A stretch of DNA of 64,000 bases from Toxotes chatareus (lineage: Eukaryota > Chordata > Actinopteri > Toxotidae). A program made the translations under genes and the position numbers. Positions 47,001 through 59,060 of the stretch are shown piece by piece. The stretch lies in NCBI GenBank assembly GCA_016801885.1, contig CM028891.1, positions 14,553,517-14,617,516 of the forward strand, given 5' to 3'. Below the pieces are notes generated by a model. The model was not told the DNA's origin. It searched no databases and saw nothing but the letters and a program-made list of their open reading frames with translations. The number at the start of each line of letters is the position of its first letter. Position 1 is the stretch's first letter.

Positions 47001-49859
47001 CCCCAACTCACCATCTCCTGCTCTAACTTTTATTTATCCTGGGAACATGTCTCAAAACATCTCTGGAGGGACCCAGGGCTCTATTTTTATGACATTGCAT
47101 GGGGGATGTTGGGACTTTTGTGATGCTAAAGTGGCATTTTCTTCCACTGCACACAGGTTATTTTCTTACCAGTTCCTGTTGGGTGTTTTGGTGTTGCCCT
47201 GTGAACTCCACTATGTGGAAGGAGGGGCACGGAAGTGGGTGCGTTAGTAACAATCAAGAAGTGCAGTGCAATTTTGGTGAAAACGATCTCCGTGATTGGT
47301 ACTTACACAGGAGAGTTGGGTGCACTGCCTGCTTGCTTGAACCACCAGAAGTGCATGAAGTAAGGGAGTTGTGACATTTGGGTAAATGCACGTCCTGCAA
47401 AAAAAAGCATCGCTTCAGTAGAAAGAAAATAAAATGCATTTCTCTTTGAAAGTGTACAGTGCATATGTGTGTCCTGTAGTTTTAGTAATTTCAGTCCTTA
47501 ATAGATCTGTCAGAACGTGCCATGATGGGGTTACGGAGGTGGCTTTATTCTCCATTAGAGCCTGGAGGATGCCTGCATTTCAGTGGGCAAATTGTTGTTT
47601 ACAATGTGTGCATCTGGCCATGAAATAATCAAACTTCAGTCAGCATGTGGCTCCGATTCAGATTTTCACCATGTTCCACTGAAAAAGAAAAACAAAGGCT
47701 GACAACAGTTTTTGCTGCTTTGTGTTCACAGACAAAACAATATCCTCATTTTCAAAGCCAGTATACGGATCTAAACTGGCACGCTTGTGATCACCATCTC
47801 TTTTCTTTTGTCACACTCACTACTTAATATCCTACTGAGAAAACAGCTAAAACCAGCAGAAATAATGTAAAGTGCAGTACATTTCTCATTAATGTAGCAC
47901 ACATAAAACCAGGTTAACATGTTATTGGGCCTGAAACCAAGTACCTGCATAATGCAGGTGCATGCTAAAACTGCAGATGAGTTACCTGCAGGTGCTGAAT
48001 CACCCACACTGCAGCAATTAATCCCAACTTTTGGAGTCCTGCCAGGTGAAGGCCTGCTGATTCATTCCCCCTCTTTTGCCCCAAAATAGCATCTCTGCAT
48101 TAATATTGCAGGATACCTTGACATATACCAGCTGGAATATTAAAAAAAAAAATATATACATGCATAATTTTGGATGAAACCAGCAGAACATGACACAAAC
48201 GCAAATCATGATTTGATTTAACAACTTGAAAATAGTAGAGGAGTAGGATGATGTCACACAGGTTCCTTCATAGATCTGATAATTACTGGGTTTTTATTTG
48301 ACCAACTAATTATCTCAGCACACATCCAAAAGCTTATTTTCTTTATGTATCATTTAAAGATGTTAACAATCTTAAAAAGGAGCATTTTTTTTTTTTATCT
48401 TGAGCATGTTGCACTTCTGTGATCAAAAGATGGAAAAAAGCAGGAAAACTGAGAAAACAGGACAAAATGTACACGGATGGAGGGTTTAACTGCTGTTTAA
48501 AGGACAATTTGAAGTTTTTCACTTCATTTACAATTTCTCGCTTCTTATGGGTGCTGAAGTGTTCATATTTGACTGTGGTTTTTTTAAATTGGACATCAGG
48601 TGATGCTCTCATCACAGCTCTGCTATGTGATTTTCACTGATAAGACAAGTATATTGTTATTTTAAAATACTCTGTGGGGCAGCTTCACAATCAGTGGGAA
48701 ATAAAAATGAACCGTTTCATTTTGCTGTGGGACACTTTTGCAGAAGAGGCAGCTGCAAGGCAACAGCTCATCTGAGCTGCAGTGCTTGCATGACTCTCCA
48801 AGCTGTATTAGCAATCAGGAAGTTGTGGAGAGGAGCGCACAGGAAGTTACTTCAATCAACCATAATACACTGCGTGATGAATATTCAGCTAAACATGGTG
48901 CTCCTCTCACAAGAGGGAAGGCTGAAGAAGCTTTAATTAAGATTCACAGATTCTGAATTCAACCACAGAAGCACGGCAGCAACCGTAACAGGAAATTTCA
49001 GCAATTATCAAGATAGACTGGAGTGACACGAAATAATATGTGTGCATATAAATGAATAGATGGAAAAATACTCTAGGTCATGGAATATATGTATATTTCC
49101 AGGACAGAAATTTGAAAAAATATGATCCATACTGCATATTTATGACGGATCTAATCATTATACATTTTGGTCACGTGAAGAATGAACTGAATTCCTGTTG
49201 CAGACACATTTGACACTTAAATGGTAAATTCACAGATTATTTCACAGTTATATACATATTACACCCTGACAGCTGAGTGTAAAGTGCGACTTCTGTGATG
49301 GCCATTAATTGGTAGGAACAGCTGATCTTTAAAAAGTTTTCAAAACTATGATGAAATACATTCAGCTTAAGCTTATTGTGTTAGGAGGAAAGGATGCTGT
49401 TTTCCACCCTGAGGAGAAAAACAGTTTATGCTATATAATTACTTTGAATTCAAAGGTGCTGCGGCTCTTGACAAAATCCGAGCTCTGTGCTGTGAGCGCT
49501 GAAAGGACAACACAGCATTTTGGTCCTTTGATAAAAAGGCTAGTTGAAATCAATTCATTTTTTCCTTGAAAAGATGCTGCATCACACCAACATGCTTTCC
49601 TTTTTTTTTTTTTTTTTTTAAAGATGCTTCACTACACACAATAGAGCTTCATGGCACTTTGTTGAAAGGAATTTCAATCAGATGTGATGATTCTTGTCCG
49701 TTTCCAAGGTACAATATATGATGTAACTCAATTATACAATCACTGCAAGTATGAATTTAAATTTAAAAAAGCATGCAGAGCAGAGAGTCCAGCAATTAGA
49801 CATAGCAATGAATGTCAAATGATCTGACAGTACAAAACAGGGATATTGTCCTGTGAAGA
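47001..49859. other. Noncoding stretch, nothing definite
   Basis: About 2.9 kb without a gene. Overlapping short open frames at 46941-47374 are not protein-like. A T19 run lies at 49601-49619. Confidence 0.5.
49601..49619. repeat. Poly(T) run of 19
   Basis: Nineteen consecutive T; nothing identifiable adjoins it. Confidence 0.95.
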
Positions 49860-50315
49860 ATGCATGCTCGGCTATGAAGTGCACCAGGGAGCAAATTTTG
49901 CTCTAACACAGCAGGACTTGCTGCGTATCTAAAGAGCAATATTTCATGATTAAGTGCTCTAATGGCTACCTTTAAGCATCAAAGTCATCATTCGTAATAC
50001 ACTTTGCATGAGGTTTTCTCATGCTCGCTCATTCCAAAGTAGTCTAACTCCCAGCGAGCCCCCATTAATTCACTGTTTGCCCAATCAAATTAAAAGTGGC
50101 AGTCAGCGTCTGGGTTTGTTCATTCATGAGGTGGATCTGATTGCGCTTCAGGCCCTGTCAGTGCATGCAGCCTGATAAGTGGCTTGTACAGTGATTGGGC
50201 TGATTGCAGAGGGATGTTTTGGCTGCCATTGATGCAGAGCCTATTGTGCGCTCAGCTCTGATCAGGCTGAATAACGAGGTTGCTATGGCAACGAGACTCC
50301 AAACTCTGTTGGGTG
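49860..50315. promoter_or_regulatory. Strong candidate conserved noncoding element with X-box
   Basis: A unique block of about 450 bases, balanced in composition, ending in a near-palindromic RFX X-box at 50279-50292. Inside are ATTTCATGATTAAGTGCTCT, CCCATTAATTCACTG, GGCTGATTGCAGAGG and CCAATCAAATTAAAAGTGG, the last with a CCAAT core as bound by NF-Y, a frequent partner of RFX. A minus-strand open frame of 85 codons overlaps it but has no domain. The combination of CCAAT, homeodomain cores and X-box in repeat-free sequence makes this one of the two best enhancer candidates. No conservation test was possible. Confidence 0.42.
50279..50292 (+). promoter_or_regulatory. X-box (RFX) consensus match, near palindromic
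   Basis: GTTGCTATGGCAAC satisfies GTHNYYATRRNAAC, and its two halves are complementary except for the T/C position in the left half. This is close to the ideal RFX site. It is the best of the four RFX-type matches in the window. Confidence 0.55.
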
Positions 50316-51439
50316 AGCAATAAGATGTGAAAAATAAGAGATAGTGTTTTGGATTTTTCTGAGTAATGATTGACAGGAATATGTTTTGGGTTTTTTTCTC
50401 CACAACATTAAACATGCTTCACAGAAATATATATATATATCTACTGTTTGTTTTGACTTTGATCAAACTTGTAATTGACAAAAGGACAAAATTTTTGTTG
50501 TTTTTGTAGTTTCATTTTCTGCAGTATTAATGTTGGTCTCAACCGACACTGGTGGTACTGATAATTTGACTGGATCATTATCTGTGAGGAATTAACAGAC
50601 AGCTGATTAATATCAGTACAGAACCAAAAGGGACAAAAACGTCCAGAGACATTAACAATGCATCTCTTACCAGTGCTGGCCCTTAAATGTCAGACAGTCG
50701 CTGCTATGGAAAATGAATGTTAACAAAATTTTGAATTTTAACAACAGCCTGTATCATTATAGTATATTTTTCCTTACACAAAAAGTGAGGAGAAATCAAA
50801 TTTTAATTCAGCTTTAATGTGAAATTAAGTATTAGCTGTTTCGGGTACATTAACGATTTAATTATAATCAGTGGTTGTCAGAAAACCGGATGATTGTTGG
50901 GGTAAAGTCGCATAGCTCACAGTGTACACACCAACAGTTTCTAACTTCACAGAGCCCTTTTAATACTGGCAATCCAAAGGGAAATACACCATCAGTGGCT
51001 GCTGGAGGGGGACATGGGAAAGGTTATGAATGTCATTACAGTCCTCCACGGACTTTGTGGTGAACTCATTCAAAGTAGTTCATAGTCATGGCTCTGAAAA
51101 GCTCAGATCTGGCCAAAATGTATTGTACTCTTAACAATGAGGTGATGTGGTTCTAGCCACTTGTAATGCTGTAGATAATCAGATCCAGGAAAGGAACACA
51201 ATGAGAGGCAGTGGACCTGACAGCATGGAGAGCCTGGATTAGACCACTCTATGAAAACAGAATCACTCGTGACAGACACTCATGGCCTTTCATAGAGATG
51301 GCTCACAATAAGGGATAAAAAAAAAAAAAATCATTCCCAGTCATTTCTCTTATCAAACTGCTCTTTTCATTTCCTAAGCTCACTATTGAATTTTCTCACT
51401 CAAGCTCAACATGGGTGATGGGGTTTCTTTTCTTTGTTA
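50316..51439. other. Noncoding stretch, nothing definite
   Basis: AT-rich unique sequence with an AT dinucleotide run near 50430 and an A-rich run near 51317-51330. No gene was found. Confidence 0.5.
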
Positions 51440-51680
51440 TGTGTCATCCACACACCGCTCTCGCCCAGAGGTTAATAATGAAAGTTAAAAGAGTGTTGCA
51501 TATTAATGCTGAAATCTATTGAGCCATATGGCAGAGCAATAACTGTCCTTCAATGGCAGACTGCTGTCTTAAAATAATTAATACGCGCGACATGTTGGCC
51601 TTTTCCATGCTCGGCTGGAATCACAATTCAGGGAAGTTCTCACTTGGATTTACAGGCAAGTGTGATAACATACAAAAAAA
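51440..51680. promoter_or_regulatory. Candidate conserved noncoding element
   Basis: A unique block containing TAATTA at 51575-51580 directly followed by ATACGCGCGACATG, a rare pairing of a homeodomain core with clustered CpG. Other words include GAGGTTAATAATGAAAG and GGCTGGAATCACAATTCAGG. No simple repeats or protein-like frames are present. CpG retention in an AT-rich background suggests constraint or low methylation; this is inference. Confidence 0.35.
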
Positions 51681-53689
51681 AGGACATTGTTATTAGTTCT
51701 ACTGGACTGAGACTTTTTAAAATGTTTGAAATGATTCCTGCACAGAAAAACAAAAGTAATATTTGAATTAGAAACACAAAGAAAAACACAAGAAACAGAT
51801 AAATTCCTTCTTTAATGCAAAGTCTTATTCAGTGACTTATCCTCCTGATTACTTACTGAAACCATATCCTCCACTGCCCCAAACTATTTCCCCTTCAGAA
51901 GTCGATTTAGCTGCATGGTCTGTTGCACTAACGTGGAGCATCTTAACTTGACTATTATGTCTTTGACAGTAATACTGGTTCTCATAAGGAAAAAGGAACA
52001 GATTTATGGACTAAATTTATCTACTGTCCTGCTGAAAACTGGACAAGAAGGGAAAACAAACCAACTGAGGCTAAGCTTGAAAACTGTCAAGCAACAACAG
52101 CTGTGGATGCAACCTTTATGTTGCTTTTTGCATTTGTGGGAATTAATGTAAGACTAACGCAGGCTGTCAGATAAATTAGTAATATTAAAGTAATATTATC
52201 CAAAGTGTGACAGTGACATGGGAGCTATGTATGAATCCCTGTATTACACTCTGCCACAAACGTAAAAAAAGTGCACTTTTCAGCAAATCTCGCAATAGAT
52301 GGAAACAACTCTCGTAACCATGGTAACAAAGCAGAAGCTAAGTTTACTCACAAAAACACCATAATAAAAAAAACATGACTAAAACTAATTAACACACACC
52401 ACCAACATTAATTAGTATGAAAAATTCTATTGCATAACCATGAGACAACATGACCAAAATAACTTGACTTGATGTTTTTGTTTTCAAAACCCCTTTCCAA
52501 TACTTTGATAATGCCAACAGTTTAAAACACATGAACATTGGCAGACGTGATGTTTTAAACTTAAATTATATGTGACCTGAGAGACTGTGGTCCCTGGTGC
52601 TATCTGAGAACTCATTGTATGCTTTAATATTTTAACCAATGCACATTTAAAAAGCTTTCTGAGACAAGAGGTCAGCGAAGGTTGTGCACCTCAAGATACG
52701 ATAAAGTGATGTTGCATCTCTTATCCATATTTTCTAAATCATATCAGGTCACATCAGCATATCAGGCTGAGCAAATCTTCTCTGTCTCTGATGTTGCCAG
52801 TGTGTTAGTGTTGAACTACTGATGTTTTCTTTGAAGAATGCAATAGATCTCTTATATAATAAATTCAATGCTTGATCAAATTAATGTTTCCCTCGTGTGT
52901 CACCAGTGACAGAATCTGATGTTGATATGCAGTGAAATATCACAACACTTTCAAAGCTAATTGAACACGGGGGTGTGGATCTTTATTAAGATCAATATTC
53001 ATTTATTTATCATTTGTCGTTTTTCCAATGAGCCCATCAGAGACACAGAGATTTGACGCTTACAGGAGTCAAGAAGAAAAGCAGGAGGAGAGGGAATAGA
53101 AAGGGGCTGTGTGTCACATGGAGGGAAAAGGAAAAAGTAAGGAAGAAAGATGGAGAGCAAGAAGGAAATGCCAGGTATTGAGCAGATTTGAAGGTGAGGC
53201 AGGATATTGTAAATCCACCACCAATTCCTCAAATCACTCTGGGAACTGAGCTCATCTCGAGGTCAGTTGCAACTCTGTTATCCATGCAGAACTGCTGAGT
53301 GGGCTTTTCCAGGTAGCGGGGTCAGCCGTCCCTTTGGTCACAGCTGGTGCGATCAACAGTGAGTTTACACAGAACTGGAAAAGTTGGAAACTATTAGCAA
53401 GTAATGAAACTATGATATTATATTTCCTACAGCTCCCTGTTGCCAGCTCATAAACAAATTATGACTCAATTTGACCTAATCACATTCTGAAAGCTTTTAT
53501 ATTACATTTCATGAAAGCTACATTTGTTGTTCTCCTTCTCTGAGCCAAAATTAGTGTAAACATTAGCACTGCCTCAGATTAAAATCTTTCCAAAATGAAA
53601 AGATACTGTGGAGATGAAATTGTGTTCCTTGTGGAAGATGTATATTAAACTGCAACTTACATTAGGTTTAATGTACTGAAACTTTTGGA
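51681..53689. other. Noncoding stretch with an X-box
   Basis: No gene was found. It has an X-box match at 52314-52327 (listed separately) and a purine-rich patch at 53080-53170. Confidence 0.5.
52314..52327 (+). promoter_or_regulatory. X-box (RFX) consensus match
   Basis: GTAACCATGGTAAC fits GTHNYYATRRNAAC at all constrained positions and centres on an NcoI-type CCATGG. It sits in otherwise plain AT-rich sequence, so the context gives no further support. Confidence 0.42.
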
Positions 53690-53910
53690 ACTGCCATGAA
53701 ATTTTGTGCAGATGTTCATTATCCCCAGAGGAGTTTGGTGATCCCCTGACTTTTTCCCTACACTGCCACAAAGAGCGAAATGTCTTGACAACTCTTAGAT
53801 GGATGTGTTTAACATTTGGTACATTCATGAGCCCTACAGGATGAATTACCTTTGGTGATCTGATCCCCTGATTTCTTATTCTTCTTCGCTGCACCTCCTG
53901 GAAAATAGAG
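53690..53910 (+). repeat. Dispersed repeat, family A, copy 3
   Basis: The order is CCATGAAATTTTGTGCAGAT, GTTCATTATCCCCAGAGGAG, TGGTGATCCCCTGACTTTTT, GAAATGTCTTGACAACTCTT, AGATGGATGTG, ACATTTGGTACATTCATGAG and then CTTTGGTGATCTGATCCCCT. Two successive sub-repeats within the copy (CTTTGGTGATC...CCCCTGA) show the internally repetitive structure. Matches with 38519-38650 include CATGAAATTT, CAGATG.TCATTAT and CCCTGACTTTT. Short open frames on the minus strand across it are not genes. Confidence 0.7.
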
Positions 53911-55970
53911 CTGCACACCAGCTGATCGCTTGCCAGAGCGAAAATAAAAAGAGGCTAATAAAAAGGGCTAAGCTAACAGACTTAAACCCTCCCAGCAGTG
54001 ACATGTGGCCGTGACCATTTTCTTTTTAGTTTTAATGAGCAAATATGCATTATAAAAAATAGGCTCCCAGGCAGGGAATCATTTAAAATTAACAAGAGAG
54101 ATGATATCTCGTCACCGTTACAAGGTCAAGACTGTAACATCATTTGTTTTGCCTCATTTTCCTTCAGCATGAATCACTTCATCCTCCCAGTCTGTACTCT
54201 CCAGCTTTGTCCTTCAAACACATCCTGTCGGACTGGTGTAATTGCACCATGACAGGACCGATTCCTCATCCCCATCAATCACTCCCACAGAGATATGGGC
54301 TTCTTCCTAACATGATGACTCTCACCCTCCCTCCTCCCTTTTCCTCCCTGGTCTGCCTCCATGTTTTATGGTTATAGTGATAAATAACAGATCCAATGTT
54401 CAACCCCCTTCATCTGAGCCCAGATTTCCTGGCTTGCATCCTATCGAGGTTGGACCAGAAACATAGTGCATTGAGTGATATATTGACCATGTTGGGCTTG
54501 TGACAGGTTTTTCTTATGTTAGTGCTACTGGGCTTCCTTTAGGTGCTCCCTCTGTGTGGTACGTTGTGTTTACCTTGTGCTTTGTGGACCACCATTAAGA
54601 AATTAAAATAAGGGTTTAAACAAGGAAATGAATACATTACAGAATCTGACTGAAATGTGACTGTGTGGAGAGTCAGAACAAAAAAGTGAAATTAAGAGAA
54701 AACAGTATATATATATAAAATTAAAGTACCTCACATGGCATCAAAGGAGGTCACTGTTTGGACACACCGGGATACAGCAATCTGGGAATTCTCAGATCTG
54801 CAGAGGACAGATAAGACATCAGTTTAATAGCGCCTTGGCATTTCTAAATAGCTTGTTCTGCCGGACTAAGTGATTAGTCTACACAGTAGTATTGTCCAGG
54901 AGAAGGATCTTTATGCCCTTTAATTAATACATTTTTTGCCTTGTGAGGCTTTTGTTACATCCAGAAACAGATCAGTGCTGCGGTAGGTTCACAGACAGGG
55001 TATTCTATTCATAGCAGTATGTACAAATGAGTCACTAGAAAGCCTCTCTTCATCTGCACCAATATAAAGACTTTGTGTTGTGAGCTGTTTTGTTTCTTAT
55101 CAGAGGAACAGAAGTGGAAAGTTTGCTTACAGAGGCTGGTGATAGCATCTCGCTTGCATAACCATGGGAAAACTCTGAATTTACAAAACCAAAGCACACT
55201 TAATGCTAATGCTAACTGCAGCACACTCAAATCTGGGTATTCAGTGAAATTTGACTCAGCTGTACTTGAGTGAACTGAACTAAATCTAAATTTAAATCTA
55301 AATTTAAATGCCCTAGAAGGTCCTGCTTTCAAATCTCAGCCCTCTGCTTTCTAACTTAAATGTGCGTGTTCTTTCTTTGTTCTGTGGATGTTTTGGTTTC
55401 CTTTTTTTAGAGCAGGTTTTAGATATACTAATAAAGTTGCCCTTGATCAAAGCACTTTCCTCAGAACTAGAGTTGGTCCCCTGGTGCTGCTCTGTGGCTG
55501 CACATTGCTCTTAAATATGTAGGGTTAGATGTAAGAGGACAAATTTCTCCACAGGGGTGAATAAATAATAATGTGATCATTTTAATAACTTTATAATAAT
55601 AACTGGACTATTAACCTCAAACGTTGCTGCAGCCCTAACTAATATAGTTACTTAATATTAGAACACAGAATCTTGGGGTTATCATCTAAATGAGTTCACT
55701 GCATCAAGAGGTCTCCTTTTGTCTTTGGCTTGAATTAGCAGGGATAAAATTCCACCTGGAAACACTTTCAAACGCATCCAAAATTAGGCTGTTTGAGAGG
55801 ACAGGCACTCAGACTACTTACCATTTCATTTTAAGCACATGGTTATTGTTATGGTCTCATGATAGTATGATGCTGATACTGGCTAAACTACAGAAAAATG
55901 TCCCAGGCATGTTGTAGCCACCATCATACGATATAGATGCAATTTCAATGGCTTTTGGGCTGATTTTGGA
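53911..55970. other. Noncoding stretch with one candidate element
   Basis: No gene was found. The block 54790-54960 is unique and has AGTGATTAGTCTACAC and CCCTTTAATTAATAC (homeodomain-type cores), so it could be a regulatory element, with low confidence. A short 12-bp direct repeat (TAAATCTAAATT twice) lies at 55281-55306. Confidence 0.4.
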
Positions 55971-55972
55971 GC

Positions 55973-55977
<5 letters not shown>

Positions 55978-56004
<27 letters not shown>
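55978..56004. repeat. (ATT)n microsatellite
   Basis: About nine ATT triplets followed by a short T run. Confidence 0.93.
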
Positions 56005-58239
56005 TTTTTGTAACAACTTGAGACTATGTCTATTTCCTAGCTAACTTACCAGGACTTTCAGTACTTTAAGTTACTTTTCTCCAGACCCCTCTATTTTCTC
56101 CCTGTTGTCTCTGTACATTCATTAAATAGTCCTGTAGCTATTGAATATGCACAAAGCTCTGCTTGAGACATTTCTGTCCAGAATGCCAAGGAATTACATC
56201 CATATTTAACAATTCTGCACCTCATGATTTATATCCAGTGGCAATGTTCAGTGCCAGTGCAGGAGGTACTGTGCCCTATACGTGGCAAGACAAAAAGTAA
56301 GGACATAAAGGTCGAGGTGGTTGATGGGCGTACAGCGCATTTAACTTTCATGAAGGAGACTGAAGTTTGTGTCCCGTCACAGACCTGCAGTTCATGCCGC
56401 TCAGATTTTTATTAACTGTAAACACAATCCTTCCCTGATCTTCAAGACCTTGTGCTCTCAAAAAAGGTGTTTTACTTATTGTTGCTTCACTTGGATGTTT
56501 GAGCTTCGCCGTGCAGAATGATGTATGTGCAGAGTCTGACACTAGAAGGCTGTTTTCAAAAGGGGGAGAGTTTCTCTGAGCTCACCTTGAACCTCCAGCG
56601 CAGATTCACTGAGAACGGGCTTTTCAGTGAAGAAAGAGGCAACTTGCATCCAGTAGTTCAGTTTTAGAAATTAAGAATATTTTCATGTTCATAGTTTCTG
56701 GAGTTTTATCAATGAGTAGATGTGCTTTTTAAGAATTTTTTTAATGAGATTATTGAACTTTTTTTGTGAAAAACACATTTCAAATTATTATTTCAGGCAG
56801 AGTATTTTCATATGTACCGAAAACATGTCATGGGGGGGACCTTTAACCAGATTGCAGAAAACAAGAATTTTAAAAACACCAGCACTGAATGTAAACAAAC
56901 AAAAACAGTGAAACTGAACATGATCCACGGCTTTGCAGAATTCTGCAGCACTGACTCTCTTGCCCAGCAGCAGGGTTGAACATGTTCAGCTTCTGTGAAT
57001 ATGTATTAGTCTAAACCAAAGCCATCATTTGTTGCTTCTCTGTGTTTTTGCATGCAGTCATGCCACTTCTAAAATCACTCTGCATTCAGTCTGTTTACTC
57101 TGTGTCAAACAAAGGCAAAGAAACATACAGAAATGTAGTTTTTTATTTTTTATTTTTTACAGTAAATGAAGTATGCCAACAATGTAGATAAACATACAGT
57201 GTATGTAATAACGTCTCTTGATTGAAGCCAGCCAGCTGGACAATGATCTACATCAGTGCATACTGTACATTTGAAAGTACGATAAATGCAAATGCAAAGT
57301 AGGCGAGTGGAACTACTGTTGACATTATGGGTATAGACAGCAGTGGCTGTTCCACACTCAGGAACTGCTCTCACACTGAGCTGTAGTGGTTTATTTTCAA
57401 AATTGCTCATCCCTCCTGAAAGATCCATCATCTGTGGAGTCTGTATTTCCAGCCTATGCATGTTACTGCACCCACACACAGACACTAACTGAGGGGAATA
57501 AAAGAGATAGTCAGAGGGAGAGGCTGGCTTAAATGCTGGAGCTCGTGTCCCCACAGACTATTGGTCAGAAGGCCAGTGCTTTTACAGTGTATAACCTTCT
57601 TCTCCCCAATTTGGATTTGTGAACACAAGCAAATCAATTCTCCCAAAGCTGGAAACAACAGAGCCGAGGGCAGAGTCTCTTGATGATCCTTGATACCAAC
57701 TAGAAAAACTCTAACTCAATGAAATCTCCAGGTTATTGCCACTGGATAAATTTTATTGCTTGAAGGCTGCAGACATTAGAAACCACGATAATCTGGGTCC
57801 TGGCTGTGGGAGAGGATTGTTCACAAATACTGAGCTTTCTCCTATTTAAAGGATACCACTGGCATTGTGTTTGAAGGTGGATTTTCGCTTTAAGAGACAT
57901 TTTTTGTATAATCCACATTTAGTGACTCAAGAGATATCTGGTTTAAAATTGCATTAGCTACCTTCTGCCAGTCCTCTTTTACATTTTTTTTTTTTTTTTG
58001 AATCTCCACACAAAAACTCCATCACAGATCCCCCATGAAAAAAAAAATCCATGGCAGTCTGAAGGCAAACTCCTCCACTGTACTGCAGAGCTGCTTTTGT
58101 GTTGAGGGAGAAAAAAAAAAAAACATAGCCTCCACGTTCTTTTCAGGCTTTAGCTTTGATAAATGGTTAGTGGTCACAAAAACAGCATTCTCACTTGTTC
58201 AAAAGGATCGAACTGAAATATGAGAACAACAGTTGTTTC
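56005..58239. other. Noncoding stretch, nothing definite
   Basis: No gene was found. A minus-strand open frame of 134 codons at 57150-57554 has no family signal. A T16 run lies at 57984-57999. Confidence 0.5.
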
Positions 58240-59060
58240 GCCCTGAATTGATAGCTGTGACATTTTTCTTCACACAGAGATTTTACAAAAGAGAAACTTT
58301 TTAGTGCTTTCTAATAAATTTTCGTCATTAGACTCGAATGAGAAAATGGCCTTTCAGTTAAATTTCCCTTGACCAAGGCTGTAACCTCTGGATAATGTCA
58401 AAAAGAGACACAACAAAGAAACAAAGAAAAAAAAAGGGACAAGGACAAAAATCAATATTTTCAATTACAGCAAATTAGAGGAAGTAATTATGACCCCTGT
58501 ATGTTAGAAATATGGGTGCTATTGTGCTCGACCCCTTCGGCTCAGAAATCAAGCCTCTGACAAGAGGAAAACTAGAAACCACTACCATAGTGGGCTGCCT
58601 CTGTAATCTCACAGCTCATTATGTTTTAAATAGAAACACCAACCACCTCAGCTGCTATTTTAGTGATGTTAGCCCACACGTTAGCCAAGCATGGGATTAT
58701 CCTTTTATCCTTGTTTTCCCCAGTTCTGTTCCGTAGATGCAGCTGACCCCTCAGAGGCAGATATCCTAACAAGTCTGGTGATGGGTGGGTGGGCCGAAGA
58801 TGCTGCAAAGGAGGAGAGCTGAATCCATATTTTGTCAGCTCTCCTCATCCTATCATCAGCACAGGTGTTTCGCTCCTGAGCTTGCCTCCATGTGCCTCCA
58901 GTGTTTTTGGCTTGCCCGTCCATCTGTGGCTGGTGCTCCGCTGGGCGTGCGCCCGCAGAAGTGTGACAGTCTGTAGCGTTTTCAAACAGGTTAATGGACT
59001 TCTAACCCCTCATCACTGATTAGCATGATTAATCAGACAGCAGAGTACTCCATGATTCCC
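58240..59060. promoter_or_regulatory. Candidate conserved noncoding cluster
   Basis: Two unique stretches (about 58240-58640 and 58730-59060) with motif-like words: CTAATAAATTTTCGTCATTA and GAAGTAATTATGACCCC in the first, GATTAGCATGATTAATCAGA in the second (two ATTA-type cores 9 bases apart). The second is GC-richer, with CTCCGCTGGGCGTGCGCCCG. Open frames overlap on both strands without domains. Function is inferred from texture only. Confidence 0.3.

Noticed and set aside
53574..53918. Minus-strand open frame of 114 codons
   Set aside because: Lies across dispersed repeat family A copy 3 and matches nothing known.
57150..57554. Minus-strand open frame of 134 codons
   Set aside because: No family resemblance, mixed Cys-rich composition typical of random frames, and no promoter or splice signal that fits.
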